Assembly (NCBI RefSeq): GCF_026212465.1
Contig: NC_080056.1
Coordinates: forward strand, 8,880,017-8,944,016
From: Amaranthus tricolor
Taxonomy: Eukaryota; Streptophyta; Magnoliopsida; Caryophyllales; Amaranthaceae
Length of the DNA: 64,000 nt
Reading direction: 5' to 3'
The notes below the pieces were generated by a model. That model ran no database searches, was not told the DNA's origin, and worked only from the letters and a program-made list of their open reading frames with translations. The translations under genes were made by a program, and so were the position numbers. Positions 50,501 to 61,663 of the stretch are shown here, one piece after another (positions within the stretch are counted from its first letter, which is position 1; the number at the start of each line of letters is the position of its first letter).

Positions 50501-51830
50501 TGTGTCTCTAAAATCTAGACACTTAACATGTCTTAGGAGAGTGCCCTTAATATCGATTGGTCAGATCTTAAGGGCCTTGTGTAAATATGTAAGATTTACT
50601 TGAGAAGAAAAAAAAACCTATGGTATGTTTACCAATTATCTGAGTGCTCCAACAATCATTTTCATCCCGAATCCGTAACTGTCTAACTGGTGAAATATGG
50701 AAAATGAATGTCTTAGAGCTTGATATGATGGTGATTTTGTTTTTTTGAATTCATGTATCCAGCTACTGTCAGATTATATGATACAACTCTCATCATATTG
50801 GTAATTAATCCACCATAAGAGAGGAGCTATGCATGGTGCATACTGCATACAAAAAACAACTCTCCTCTTCACTCAGGCAAATATGCAAGGATATGGAATG
50901 TGAAGAATACTGTTTTAAATGGTGATTGTAAATAATTTTAAATGAGTTTGTGGGCGTACTTGATGAATGAAATTAGCACAATCCAACAGCAGAACATATG
51001 CTTGATGGTAGTTATAGAAATAAATGAGGAAAAACAATGTGTTACCCTGTTTTGGTAAAGGAATAAAACACAATAACATAGATAGCTTTCACTTCAAAAC
51101 TGTTCTTATATGTCCTCAATATTAATCTGGCCACCTTGTTAAGGGCATATAGACAATTTACTCAATGATTAATGAAGCATTGATTAGAGGGCAATTTCTT
51201 CAAATCACCTATGTTGTTTTTAGTGCTGGTATGAGCTATGATGCGCCATCAATCTGCTTCAATCTCAACCCTGTATAGATTACTAATAGGTACAGCGGTG
51301 TTAGAGTAATAAACTTGCATCCTTTTCCGAACAAGAGATGTCTAATAGGTTTAACTAGGTTCAGAATACAGAACGAAATTTAGCCAGAATGTGGAACAAG
51401 AGAATGGACATCAAATTAGGATCACCAAACCTTCCGTCAGTGTTGAGTAAAATAATAACCAATGTTGCACTTTCTGTTGGAAATTTAAAATCTGTTATTT
51501 TTTAGTTCTTATAGTTGTATTCTTGCTGAATTTTGTGTTCATAACCTTACTTTCAACAGTCCCAGAGCCAAATTTGGATACATTTGTCTTTTGCAAGAGT
51601 GAGAATTCTATTGGAGCCATTCCTCTTGATGACAGGCAAGAATCTAATTTGCTAACAGACATTCAATAATAATCTCGAGTGTTATTGTCGTACCAATGCA
51701 TGTTGAGCTTAAAATTTGTTTCTTATGCAGTGCGGATGAGATTGTAGACCTGATAGCTGGTGATTTATATATACTTCGTTACAAGTCTATTAAGCCATTT
51801 GTCGAGAATGGGCAAATTGATCTTGTTTGA
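41560..51830 (+). CDS. SLD5: GINS complex subunit SLD5 (DNA replication)
   Basis: Six exons: 41,560-41,724; 42,627-42,749; 43,181-43,260; 43,342-43,451; 51,560-51,635; 51,731-51,830. They join to 217 residues ending GQIDLV, the normal SLD5 length. GINS (SLD5, PSF1-3) binds CDC45 and MCM2-7 to form the replicative CMG helicase in the nucleus. Diagnostic segments: [16 protein letters not shown] (about 24-39), [20 protein letters not shown] in exon 2, [12 protein letters not shown] in exon 4, [11 protein letters not shown] in exon 5 and [13 protein letters not shown] in exon 6, covering the A-domain helices and the C-terminal B-domain. Introns 3 and 5 use GC donors (AATAG|GCAAAT and GACAG|GCAAGA) and restore frame exactly. 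Intron 4 is 8,108 bp and full of nested transposons, yet the coding sequence is intact. An E2F-type site lies upstream. Confidence 0.95.
42210..42318. repeat. Small Stowaway-like MITE in SLD5 intron 1
   Basis: Left end TATTCCCTCCCTGTTGATCC followed by CATTGAGTTTGC; the right end carries GCAAACTCAAGGGAACACA. The two form an inverted repeat around a short loop of about 40 bp. Confidence 0.6.
44551..45131 (+). mobile_element. Ty3/gypsy 5' fragment (LTR plus leader), plus orientation
   Basis: LTR 44,551-44,888 starts TGTGAAGAACAAGCCATGG and ends CCATTGCA, the same termini as the minus-strand element next to it, but shorter through an internal deletion. A tRNA-Met-type primer-binding site TGGTATCACAAC follows at 44,893, then the leader and start of gag (ATGGTGAATCCGTCAGATGC at 44,915). 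It stops abruptly at 45,131, where the minus-strand copy begins. Confidence 0.75.
45532..48252 (-). pseudogene. gag-pol remnant of the gypsy element
   Basis: On the minus strand: gag start ATGGTGAATACGTC at 48,252, then a gag piece [14 protein letters not shown] ending near 47,880. It jumps directly to the end of reverse transcriptase ([19 protein letters not shown]), so several kilobases of gag, protease and RT are deleted. RNase H follows ([19 protein letters not shown], about 47,470), then integrase ([19 protein letters not shown] and [19 protein letters not shown], about 46,430-46,320), and finally a chromodomain-like tail ([18 protein letters not shown], about 45,710). Stops and frameshifts throughout. 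Integrase copies cDNA into DNA; the chromodomain guides targeting in chromoviruses. Non-functional here. Confidence 0.85.
46731..46911. repeat. 48-bp direct duplication inside the gypsy remnant
   Basis: TATTGGAGAATCATGATACT... ...ATGAATGAGGA occurs at 46,731-46,778 and again, essentially identical, at 46,864-46,911. The identity is much higher than expected for a decayed element, so the duplication is recent or technical. Confidence 0.85.
48367..49688 (+). mobile_element. Copia-type solo LTR nested in the gypsy LTR
   Basis: Starts TGTTGGAGTTTTGG and ends GTTTGTTTTATCA; flanks TACAG (48,362-48,366) and TGCAG (49,689-49,693) are a 5-bp target duplication with one mismatch. TATA box in CTATAAATAGGAG (about 49,347) and Copia U5 signature GAGGACGTAGCCC...GGGGAACC...GTAAATCTTGTGTC (about 49,503). 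Without its own nested insertion it is about 684 bp. Related to the LTR at 6,391-8,186 and shares its CTCGACC motif cluster (49,126-49,250). Confidence 0.8.
48399..49028. mobile_element. hAT-like element nested in the Copia solo LTR, 8-bp target duplication
   Basis: Perfect direct repeat AGTACACC on both sides (48,391-48,398 and 49,029-49,036). Ends CAGAGGCGGATTTAAAG and, reversed, CAGTGGCGGATCCAGAA, a well-known plant hAT-type terminus. 630 bp; internal DNA has no transposase, with a GC-richer patch at 48,650-48,770. Confidence 0.9.
50156..50226. repeat. Two-unit tandem repeat in SLD5 intron 4
   Basis: GGCATATGTGGAGTATTCTC followed by xGGGGTGATTTT occurs twice back to back with one difference; units of about 34 bp. 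Confidence 0.85.
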
Positions 51831-54800
51831 GTTCCTATTTACCACCAACAATTCTAGTTAGCTCTTCACGAAAGTGAAAGGGCATGGAGCAAAGTGGTAA
51901 GTGGGTAAGAAAATGGAATGAATGCAGCCTGGTTTTGTGTCCTCCTTCCCTTTTTGCTAATAGCTTTTTGCTGGTTTAGTTATTCCTTTTTTTTGTGGTC
52001 TATAAACAGCCAAGAGGGAACACTTTGGACTGCTCTGGAATATGTTCATCTTTGTGGATGTGATTGAGAACTCTCTGCTCAGGGTAACTTCTTATTCTGC
52101 TGATTTGACTGTAATGCTTTTTCTTCCTCATATTTCAAACGCAAGACCATACATGTGCTGGAACTCTGAAAATCATACTGAAAGATTACAATCAAGAAAT
52201 ATGGTATCTATTTTATTGTCTGCTTCATTTGAATATGTTCTTTTATTACTTCCGTTTTGTAATACTTCCAAGTAGCATCTGATAATGACTTGTTTAGAAA
52301 AATGTCACTATCAGTTGCAAGTATAATGTGAAACCTCTGGTAACAGGATAGAAAGAAATTTAAGACTTTCAAAGAACCTAACCCTTTATCAAATGTGTGG
52401 TATTACATCATTGAAGCTTAATCTTTTAAAAGAAAAATATCAACTATTGATTAACCATGATTCATGAATAATATCAAATCTAAGGTGAGTTTTCCACCAA
52501 CATTCATTTTTAACCCCACCCCCTCTGCCTTTTCCCACATCTGCACCGCCCCGCCCCCTACTCCCACTGTGCACCACCCTAGCCCCACCATCCCCATCAT
52601 TCCTTCTACTCTAGCTCCACTACATCCGACACACCTACCAACTACCACCACTTGCAAATCGCTACCACTCTAGGTCCTACCCCTCCAGGCAGCCATTGCC
52701 CTTCTTCATGGCCGCCACCAATAAACCGACCGATCACTACCTATAAATCGCAACCCTTGGCTTCAAGACCCCCTCCCCATGGCCACCAATAGTAAAGCCT
52801 CCCTTCCCTTGGCTGTCAATCATGGGTGTGTGAGAGGGTGGGGGAGGGGTGAGGACGTTTGGGTTCACAGGTTTAGGATTTTCGGGAAGTTTCATGGTGA
52901 GGGGCGTTCTGCGTTGGAGGTGGGGGAGGGGGAGGGGGTTGGCAGAGGGAAGGTAAGTGGGGTTGTGGTGTTGGAGTTGGTGGAGGGTGGTGAGAGATTT
53001 TTTTTTTTGGACAATTGACCTACAATTGTAGTTACCAATAAAGTGAAAGCCTTGTATGGACTTGTCTACGATATTTTAGCGTGCACCAATCTTAAAAAGT
53101 ATTAAAATAGTAATATTTTTTTGCTTGATAAGTACAATCAGTACAATCATGGGGAAATACTTATTATTAAGTTGTGTATACTAAAATAATGTAAGCTTCT
53201 CTAAAATAGCTTGGGTGGGCAGTAGCCAGTTGCGAGAGTAGGGATGGGAGCCATTTTTAGCCAATGGTTTCTCTTATTCATGACAGATTATGAGAATGTT
53301 CAACATGTTCGACCGTATAGGACCTTAAAAAATTTGAAGCCTCAATATTAAATGATGTATATATGTTAAAGTGTTTAAAGATATAAAATTGTTAGAAAAA
53401 TATCATAATTTTTGAAATTGCATAGGACCTTTAAAAAATTTGTCAATTTTTACTCTGCTATTGTCTCTATTTACCGTTATTAAAGTTGTCCTTGCATTGC
53501 TAAAGAAGGGTTTCGAGTGAGGGAGGGGGTTGCTTTGCTAAAGAAGCGTTTCGATTGAGGGGAGAGGCTAAATAAGAGAAGGTGGGGACTGGGGAGGGGG
53601 CAGGGCTATACAAGAATAACGTGTGTGGATGGGCGGGCAAGGCAATGGGTGGGAGATGGTTGCCAGTGTGTGAGTGATAGTGAGGAGGGTAATTGGGAAA
53701 CTTGTTTAGAATTTTCTTTTGTGGTTTCTTTATTTTCAAATAAAAAAATAATATAAAATAAATAGACTATTTTAAATTAAATAATGACGTAAATTGCCCT
53801 GGATTGAGAGTAGTTACTTTACTAGTAAATAGTAATACTTTCTTTTGAAATAATCGCTATACAAGAATTATTGGTACTATTTATCTTTTAGCTTATTTTA
53901 TATATTGCGGCTAATGTGTTTAAAAAATATAGTCAAGTGAGATCTTGTTTGAATCGTCTAATCGAATACTTTCATAATATTAATTTTTTTATAATTTTTA
54001 GTTAAGCAACTTAAGATATAAATGATTAAAATTACGCAATAGACTGTGAAAATGTAATAAGTATAATGAACGGAGGAAGCACGTTCAACGATCAGCTAAT
54101 TAAGGTCCTCACCTTTTTATACAAGTTTTTACTTCCCTTGTTTGCAGTAGTGGATTGAAGTATCAATTTTCTGATGCACATTTATTACTTTTTATTATGT
54201 GACTGAACAGGTTAAAGAATTTCACATGCATAAAGTATACGACTTAGATGAAGTTGCATTTATTGAGTGCTCCGTCATCTATTGAAATTGGTTGTATTTT
54301 TAGTAAAAAGGTGAATTGAATTTGAAAATAAGATAATATAAATGGATGGTAAAAATAAATTGCTAGATAAAAAGAAAAAAATAAATTTATAGATGAGATT
54401 ATAAGAAATAGAATGAAATTGTTGTTAACTATATAAGACAAACTAAAATAGAAAAAAGAAAGGAGAAGTATTTTAACAAAAGGAGTACTACTCTTGGGTT
54501 GTACCAATGACTCAATGTGTTAGCATCAAGAGGAGTTGCTTTTAAGAGGAGTTGGAGTATTGTGAATCATTATTTTTGTATTTTAGAGTAATAAATGAAG
54601 TATGTTATTGAATGAAAAGAGATATTAAATAGTACTTCTATGATGTATTAAAAGAAAGTTTAAATATATAAATGAAAGTAAATAATACCTAAGATAAATA
54701 CAAAATGTATAAGACAATCTAAGATAATCAAATTAATTGTGATAAAGGGAGACTAGTTAAAAACAATTAGTTAAAACAAATTTCATTGTCCCATTCACCA

Positions 54801-55063
54801 ACTCTGACAAATTGTAGATTCATGTCCTGTACAATTTAAACTTCAAATGAAATTAAATGAAGATATGAAGTTCTAGTATTAATAAAATATTGACAAAAGT
54901 ACAAAATTTAATATGTTTACAATCATTTATTGGAATAAATTGTCCACAAAACTTTCTATAAAAGGAAAGTGAAACAAACAAAAAAACTTCAATAAAAAAG
55001 TGATGTAAAGATTGAGATGAAGGTAATGAACTTAATGAAGTATAAGTTTTTGTGCATGTCAAC
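51831..55063. other. SLD5 3' flank and intergenic DNA
   Basis: No further gene supported. 52,490-53,010 is strand-asymmetric: C-rich then G-rich (CCACCCCCTC, GGGGGAGGGGGAGG), giving low-complexity Pro/Thr and Gly frames. 53,497-53,570 holds an imperfect tandem pair around TGCTAAAGAAGxGTTTCGA. 53,930-54,080 resembles half of a Stowaway-type MITE (ends AACGGAGGAAGC). Confidence 0.45.
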
Positions 55064-55462
55064 TAGAGGTATTCAACGGGGCGGGTCGACTTAATAGGTC
55101 AAAGGTTAGGTCATATTTTAACGGGTCATTAGTGGGTCGGGTTAATAATGGGTCGGGTCATTAGTGGGTCTTTGTGTAAAGGGCTGGCCTGGATAAATAT
55201 AGGAATTGGTTGTAAAAAATATTTTACCACGTTTTTTATATTTTTATGTCATTATTATATTCATAGTTGAATTGATCTAACGGCCTATAAAGTATAATAG
55301 AAAAAACTATTTTATGAACTTTTAATAAATGGGTCAAAGTGGGTCGTATTTAAACGAATTTGATCCGACTTGACCCGTTTAACATTTGATATGACCCGCT
55401 TTGACCCGGCCCATTTAAATTTTGACCCGTCTCATCCCGACCCGGCCTATTAAACACCTCTA
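55064..55462. mobile_element. Small hAT-like element
   Basis: Ends TAGAGGTATTCAACGGGGC and, reversed, TAGAGGTGTTTAATAGGCC, with GGGTCGGG-type subterminal motifs as in the element at 39,156-40,144. Flanks ATGTCAAC and ATCCCAAC match at 6 of 8 positions. 399 bp, no coding content. Confidence 0.7.
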
Positions 55463-56261
55463 ATCCCAACAACACAAATTAATAATGGTAATTTGGTAAA
55501 AACACTTGGATTACTCTTTATTGTTATTCGACCAATTTGTACATACTCTAAGACTCATGGTGGCCTTATATTAGAACCTTGTTCTAATTGTAAAATTCGT
55601 TGCTCTAATAAAAAAGAAAAAATTTTAATAAATTTTAAATACTTTTAAAAGACACTAAAAATACATTACTTTACTGTAATTGTAAATTATAAACAAATAG
55701 AATTATAATATACTTCTTTCTATTCTTCCTACTAATCTCATTTACTTTTTTATCATAATTCACTACTCACTGTTAATGTACTTTATTCTTAATTCATAAG
55801 TCAAAACATAGTCAAGTGAAATCTTGTATGATTTTTCTCAATGTTAGGATTATTAATAACTTAAAATATTACGGGTGTTTGACAAAAGACTGAAAGTTGA
55901 TTATAGTGGCTAATTTGACCAGCTGCTTTTGAACCTGCTGTTATGAGCAATTTTAAAAATAATTTATTTATAACAATAAATTGTTTCCACTAGCTAATTT
56001 ACCAACACTAGCATTAAGTGGTTTGATCACCCTAACCTATATTTGTATCAAAATAAGCTAAAACCTCAAAATTGACCATTAAATCATTTTGTTAACAATC
56101 CCATTATCTCAATATATGCAAAAAAATAGATAATACTAGTAGGCTTTATGGAGTACTGTTGTTCTTTCTTCCCACTTGGAATATTTCTTCTTAAGTATTG
56201 AGAAATTTAATTAATGTTTTTGATAGATTTTGTTAGATTCGACTTAATCTATACTTTATTA

Positions 56262-56293
<32 letters not shown>

Positions 56294-56991
56294 TTATTAT
56301 ATATTTTAAAAATATTAAAATTTAAAATTTACTTCGAAAACTGTTAAATGCAATTGAAACCGATAATTTTGGAATGTTCATCTTGACCGCCATTTCTCTA
56401 ATTTATTTTGTCACTTAAAGAAACTATCACTCAATTATAGCCTTATATAGGGGTCACTTTACAACTCAAAGGCAAGGCCCGGACTCGGTGCTTCACAAAA
56501 TACAAGTCACAACAAGTCAAGTCGCTTGCCGGCATCCTTTTGTAGTTTTGTTTCTTCGTGGAACCAAAGTCTATTTTGTATGAAAGTACCAGCTCCACAA
56601 TTATAAAATTAATTTGCTATTTCCTAGTATAATTTTTCTATTGCACATTAAATGTTTGACTACATATTAAAATTATTCATGCCATACGCTCTTAAATTAG
56701 ACTAGATTTATTGTGAATGCCGGCATATTGACAGAGAAAAACAATATAAAGTCAATGGGATATATACTATCCTAAAACTATATGACAATAAGAAAAAAAA
56801 TTCTACTAAATTATAAAGTATGCACATCATCTTTTAATTTGTGAACTGAATAAATAAAATCGCAACATACACCACTCAGAAACCAATTAATGAAGCACTA
56901 TTGAAAATCAGATTACGAGAACAAATGAAGAAAAAAATGCTAAAAGGTCGATATAATAATAAATATATTTTAATTTCACTAATTCGCAATT
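55463..56991. other. Intergenic DNA downstream of the EF-hand gene
   Basis: AT-rich; an (ATT)n run at 56,263-56,300; a MITE-like stretch at about 55,870-56,020. The segment 56,680-56,870 is similar to 61,085-61,270 (see findings). No gene. Confidence 0.45.
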
Positions 56992-56997
56992 TTTATT
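56992..56997 (-). terminator. Likely polyadenylation signal of the EF-hand gene
   Basis: AATAAA on the minus strand, 67 bp after the stop codon, in AT-rich context. Confidence 0.4.
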
Positions 56998-57063
56998 TCT
57001 CAGACACAACATCGGAATTTCAACAAAATTTTACAATCTTAATTTAGAAAAAAAAAGTGTAAC

Positions 57064-57615
57064 TTAACAGAGCAGATCATGTACAGCAAAGATGTTAAGA
57101 AACCCGTCAAAAGAAACACCATCTCTACAATCACCGTCACCGTCACCGCAACCTAACTTTATCATAGATTTAATTTCATCGTCTTGAACCTCAATTCCAG
57201 CCATTCTCAAATAAGTCTTTAAATCATCAATCCCTAATCTTCCATCGCCATCTTTATCCATGACCTTAAAAACCTCTTCCATCACCCCGCCGTCACCATA
57301 TCTTTTCTGACTTTGATTCTTTACCTTCTCTTTCTCTATCCTCTCCTTCAAAAACTTCTCAAACTCATTGTATTGTACGTATCCATCTTTATTCGCATCC
57401 GCTACAGATATCATCGCTTTTATGATCTCCTCTTCGTTGTCGCCGGCACCGGATATTGAAGCGTAAAATGACCGGAGATCGTCTCCGGAGATCTTCCCGT
57501 CGTGATCGTAGTCAATCACTTCGAAAGCTCGTCGGTATTCTGATGTGGTTTCATATTCCGATGTTAGTTCGTCGGAAAAATTTTCTGGACGGAGGGAAGT
57601 TCCGCTAGGACACAT
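57064..57615 (-). CDS. EF-hand calcium-binding protein (CML / CP1-like)
   Basis: Intronless, 183 residues, starting MCPSG. Three canonical EF-hand loops: DYDHDGKISGDD (35-46), DANKDGYVQYNE (73-84) and DKDGDGRLGIDD (120-131). A fourth, at about 158-172 (GDGDGDCRDGVSF), is degenerate with Gly in place of the last acidic ligand. The two halves are linked by a charged helix (KERIEKEKVKN, 90-100). Such calmodulin-like proteins bind Ca2+ and relay calcium signals in cytosol or nucleus. The MCPSG start and size recall Arabidopsis CP1, a salt-responsive calcium-binding protein, but that is from memory. A TATATATA tract lies about 105-125 bp upstream, and a Mutator-type element begins about 135 bp upstream. 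Confidence 0.93.
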   Translation of the reverse strand: MCPSGTSLRPENFSDELTSEYETTSEYRRAFEVIDYDHDGKISGDDLRSFYASISGAGDNEEEIIKAMISVADANKDGYVQYNEFEKFLKERIEKEKVKNQSQKRYGDGGVMEEVFKVMDKDGDGRLGIDDLKTYLRMAGIEVQDDEIKSMIKLGCGDGDGDCRDGVSFDGFLNIFAVHDLLC

Positions 57616-58585
57616 TGTTGTTAAAGCTTGATGGAAGGGAAGAAGCTAGAGTCTTATGAAGGAAAAATGAAAATATGTGAGATGTACTAGTAGCAGACAG
57701 GAGAGGACGAGGGGTGTATATATATATATATATATATAGAAGTAGAAAACCCAACTTTTATTTTTTGTCGTCCTTTTTATTTTATCGTCACTCCTATTTT
57801 AAATTAATTTACTAAAATGACGAAAATGCCCTTAGACTTAGAAATTTTAAAACTTCTATAAAACACTTCAAACTCACTTAATAACACTTTTATCACTTCA
57901 AAAAACACAAAATCTACACATAAAGTTAATCGGAGCTAAAGTGCGATTGAACCTAGAAGGAGTCGTTAACAAAAACTCGAGTTAATTTCTATTTTAATGT
58001 AATTAAAATTTTTTTTTTAAAAAAAATTGCGAGTCGCACTTTTGTGCGACTCCACCTAGGTTCAGTCGCATTTTCTGTGTGACTCATAATTTTTTTTTTT
58101 TGAATTTTGAAATTTCTTTTGTTTAATTAATTTATTTTTTAAGTTATTATTATTTAATAAATTTTGTAATAAATTATTTTATTTTAATATATTATTATAT
58201 TATGATAATATTATTATAATAATTAGTTTTGAATTTAAATAATTTATTTAAATGTTTAATTATTTTTTAATATAATAATAATATATTAATTAAAATTTAC
58301 TTGTTAATTAATTTTTAATATAATAATTGTTAATAAAATTTTATTTTAGTTGTTCATTAAATTTTAGTTGTTTAATTATTTATTAATATAATAATTGTTT
58401 ATTTGTTTATATGTGTGAATTATTTTAGTTGTTAATAATTTGTATGATTGTAAATGTTTATTTAATTTACTTATATGTTTATTAAATTAATATTGTAAGT
58501 GTAATTAAAATAAATATAACTTAATGTATTTTTTATGCTTTTAATTTTTTATTAATAGTTTATTAAAATATGAAAATTATAGTAA

Positions 58586-59055
58586 ATGGCTGAAAATCAG
58601 GGAAAAGGAAAAGGCTTTTTTAGAGGGTTATTGAGCGGCAATAGTTCTAGGCCGAGTTTACTGAGAGGGGATCCCCATGAGAGGGGGGTTACGGGTTCTA
58701 CAAGGCGAGCCAGGCAGGAACAGGCGGCCAGACATAGTCAGGCCCAACGTTCGAGTACCCTAAACCATGTGCGTAGTTGCTTTGAGCACCAGACTAGCCT
58801 GTGTAGTAATACGGTCGGCTCAGGTGATGACGATTCTGATTAGGACGAGTCTGTCAGTCGGGAAGGGTCTGTCGGTCAGGATGAGTCTGTCGATCATCTT
58901 GTTGATTGGACGCTCGTCAGAGGGCATGCCGGTCAATTTAAGATTAGAGGGCATGGCACGACTGGCACTTCTGATCACGCAGGAGTCAGCCAGGTTGAGG
59001 ATGCGGCTCCACGGGGGAAGAGGCGCTCACAGGCCGCGGACATGGACTGGTTGAT
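58586..59055 (+). pseudogene. N-terminal fragment of an unknown transposon-borne protein
   Basis: Starts MAENQGKGKGFFRGLLSG with Arg/Gln/Ser-rich, then acidic sequence. A TAG stop at 58,840-58,842 breaks the frame, which then continues as DESVSREGSVGQDESVD to MDWLM at 59,055, where it collides with the opposite-strand fragment. Gly/Arg-rich starts of this kind precede plant mobile domains in MULE cargo, but no domain itself is present, so the identity is open. Confidence 0.4.
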
Positions 59056-59380
59056 GTCTTCCTTTTTCACCAGGAAACACTCTTACCGTCCAAGGTCTTT
59101 CCCCTGGTTTACGACTACTTCCTAAAATCATAAATTTACACCCACAAGCCCTACTTTTAGAACCAGGTCGGGCAGCATTTTCTAAGTTATGCAAATCACC
59201 CCTTATATTACCATAGCGGTGACATCTTAAGTACAAACTCACTCTAGAACGTCCTTCCTTTTGTTTATATGAAGCACGTGTAAATTGAAAACCAATTCTT
59301 AGTGCTATCTCATCAGCCCAAGCATGCAAATCATCCATAGAATCAAATTCCCTATCGATAACAAATCTATCAGAGTAATC
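59027..59380 (-). pseudogene. FAR1/MULE-type transposase N-terminal fragment
   Basis: On the minus strand, DRFVIDREFDSMDDLHAWAD then ALRIGFQFTRASYKQ, VSLYLRCHRYGN and ACGCKFMIL. The pattern of an aromatic/charged helix followed by CxxxG...CxC is the WRKY-GCM1-like zinc-binding N-terminus of FAR1-type MULE transposases. The DDE and SWIM domains are absent; the fragment ends at the facing plus-strand fragment. Confidence 0.6.
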
Positions 59381-60057
59381 TACATTATCCCCTTAGTTTT
59401 CAAAGTTCTGAAAATATAAATTTATTCTTAATAAATTAAAGATTAAACTATTTAATATATTAACAATATCAATTAGTTTAATAATTCAAATTTCAATATA
59501 TTAACTATATCAATACAAAAATATGAAATAAAAAATTTTACTAAATAAAATACATATATAAAATAAAATAAATTAAAATAACATAAATAAATAATTTAAG
59601 TAAACACAAAAATATATATAAATATATAATAAAATAAAATAATTTATTATAATATTTAATAAATAATAATAACTCAAAAAATAATTATAATAAATAAAAA
59701 GAATTAAGTTTTCAAAAAAAAATTTTAAAAAAAAATTTACAAAACCCCCAGTCGCTTAAAAAGTGCGATTGGACCTAGGCTGTTTTGTGCTACTGGAGGG
59801 GGTTTTGGAAAATTTTTTTTTTTGAAAAATTTCGAAACGATTAGTTACTTACCGAATCGTTATCATGCTCGTTTTGGTTCGCGATTGTTATTCGATGTAC
59901 ACTTTTAACTTGTTTAAGTTAACATAGTGTTTTTAGAGAGTTTTAGAGAGATGTTACAGTTTTTGAGTTCGAAAATTATACAAGAGCAATCTTGAAAATT
60001 CACTATATATATAAGATGGCGATAAAATAAAAAAGTTGGCGATATTTAGTAATACCC

Positions 60058-61663
60058 AGAAAGGTAGAGTTCTGTGGGTTTTAGTTTTAATTACTTATAT
60101 ATTATAGTTCTAACTCATCACATCACATCTCATAACAATGTGCACCAAAACTAAAGGTTCAGATTTAATGGGTTAAAGCTGTTATATACTCTTTTTATTT
60201 CATTTCAAATGTCGTATCACGTTTGTCAATACACTAATTTAATACTTTCTCCGTTTTATATTACTTATTATATTTTTTATTTTTGGCAATTTCGTATTAC
60301 TTGCTAAATTTTCATTTTTAGCAAATTACAACCATGTGAGATAAATAAATTGGACATTTAAAAAGGAACAGAGTGAGTAATATGCTAATAAGTGAGATAA
60401 TAGAAAAATTTTAAATGATAGTGGTGTCCGAAAATAAAAATAAAATAAATTTATTAAAAAAAATAAAAAAATAGTGAAAATTTTATTAACTTAAAAGATA
60501 CTTCTTTTCTTTTAATGTTGTAAAGTAACGTTGGTGGTGACAAATTTGATATTAGGATATTGCTCAATAAAATTTTATTTTTTTCTCCATTAAATTATTA
60601 TTCAATAAAATAATATTTAACATCTAAAAATTCTATTTATTATAATTTATTATTCAATAAAATTTTATGGGAATATTTTAAGTATGGGAGAGAGTATGTC
60701 ACAAACTCAAATGTCTTGTTTGTTTTTGGGTTATTATTCGTCAATCACTTTTAATTTTTACTTCTTATTACTTCATTAATTCATGCATTAAAACTCAGTC
60801 AAAGTAAATCTTGTTTAAATTATATCAACGTAAGCTTTAATAACATTAAGTTTTTATGTAATTTTAGTTATATACAATTATAACCATTGAATTACTACAT
60901 TAACATGAAAAAGAAAATAGAATATGAAATAAAACAGAGGGAAGTAGTAAAAATGAGGGGAAAGGAGGGAATATTGTTGACTCGTGACAATTAATAATTA
61001 TTAATAGTAATTATTTTTAGGCATAGCATTTAGAATAATAATAATTTTCAATTCAGTGTGAACTATGGAGGATTTGAATATGTTAGACTGAGCTATACTT
61101 ATTATGAATGTCAGTAATTATCGGAGAAAAATACGAGGTGCATACATTTTATAAGTCAAGGAGCATATATCATTTCAAAACCATATGACAATGAAAAGAA
61201 GGACTCTAATAACTTATAAAATGTGCGCACCATCTTTAATTTCTCGATGTGAAATAAATCATGCCAACAGAATCGAGAAGATTGCTCGGCAAGTTTCTTA
61301 AATTTTAATTAAAAAATAGATTGAAGGATAACGTAAGTAATGACGTAATGTGCCGACTTTTCAAAACTTTGGTAGTCAAAGACTCAATGTATTGAAGAAG
61401 GAAAATTTTGTGTTGAACTTAAAGAAACGTGTTGAGTTGTTAATATTTGTGTTTGCCTCTTTCCAAGATTATTGCTTCATTTTAAATGTAGTACACACGT
61501 TCAAGTTGAATAATGCTCGAATAAGGATAAAATGAGTAAATGACAATTTTACATGGAAATGGAATCTTTCGCTTGTGAATTGTGAACGCCAATCTGCGTT
61601 GCCAGATTTTTGTGGAGGTAAATGGTGATGTGTCATGTGTGATACTTTATTTGTTCTGAAAAC
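60058..61663. other. AT-rich intergenic DNA
   Basis: No gene. 60,240-60,385 resembles a Stowaway-type MITE (TACTTTCTCCGTTTTATATT to GGAACAGAGTGAGTA). 61,085-61,270 is similar to 56,680-56,870. Confidence 0.45.

Larger units (their letters stand above)
57750..60057. mobile_element. Mutator-type element upstream of the EF-hand gene
   Basis: The right end, reversed, reads GGGTATTACTAAATATCGCC then TTTTATTTTATCGCCATC; the left end is more worn (TTTTTATTTTATCGTCACTC). This is the terminal family of the element at 13,853-15,416. Inside, hairpins GTCGCACTTTTGTGCGAC (about 58,033) and GTCGCTTAAAAAGTGCGA (about 59,752) stand towards the two sides. Two gene fragments face each other: 58,586-59,055 (plus) and 59,027-59,380 (minus). 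The target duplication is not clear. Confidence 0.75.

Noticed and set aside
52464..53018. Pro/Thr-rich and Gly/Val-rich open frames downstream of SLD5
   Set aside because: Low-complexity products of C-rich and G-rich tracts, open on both strands, without gene structure.
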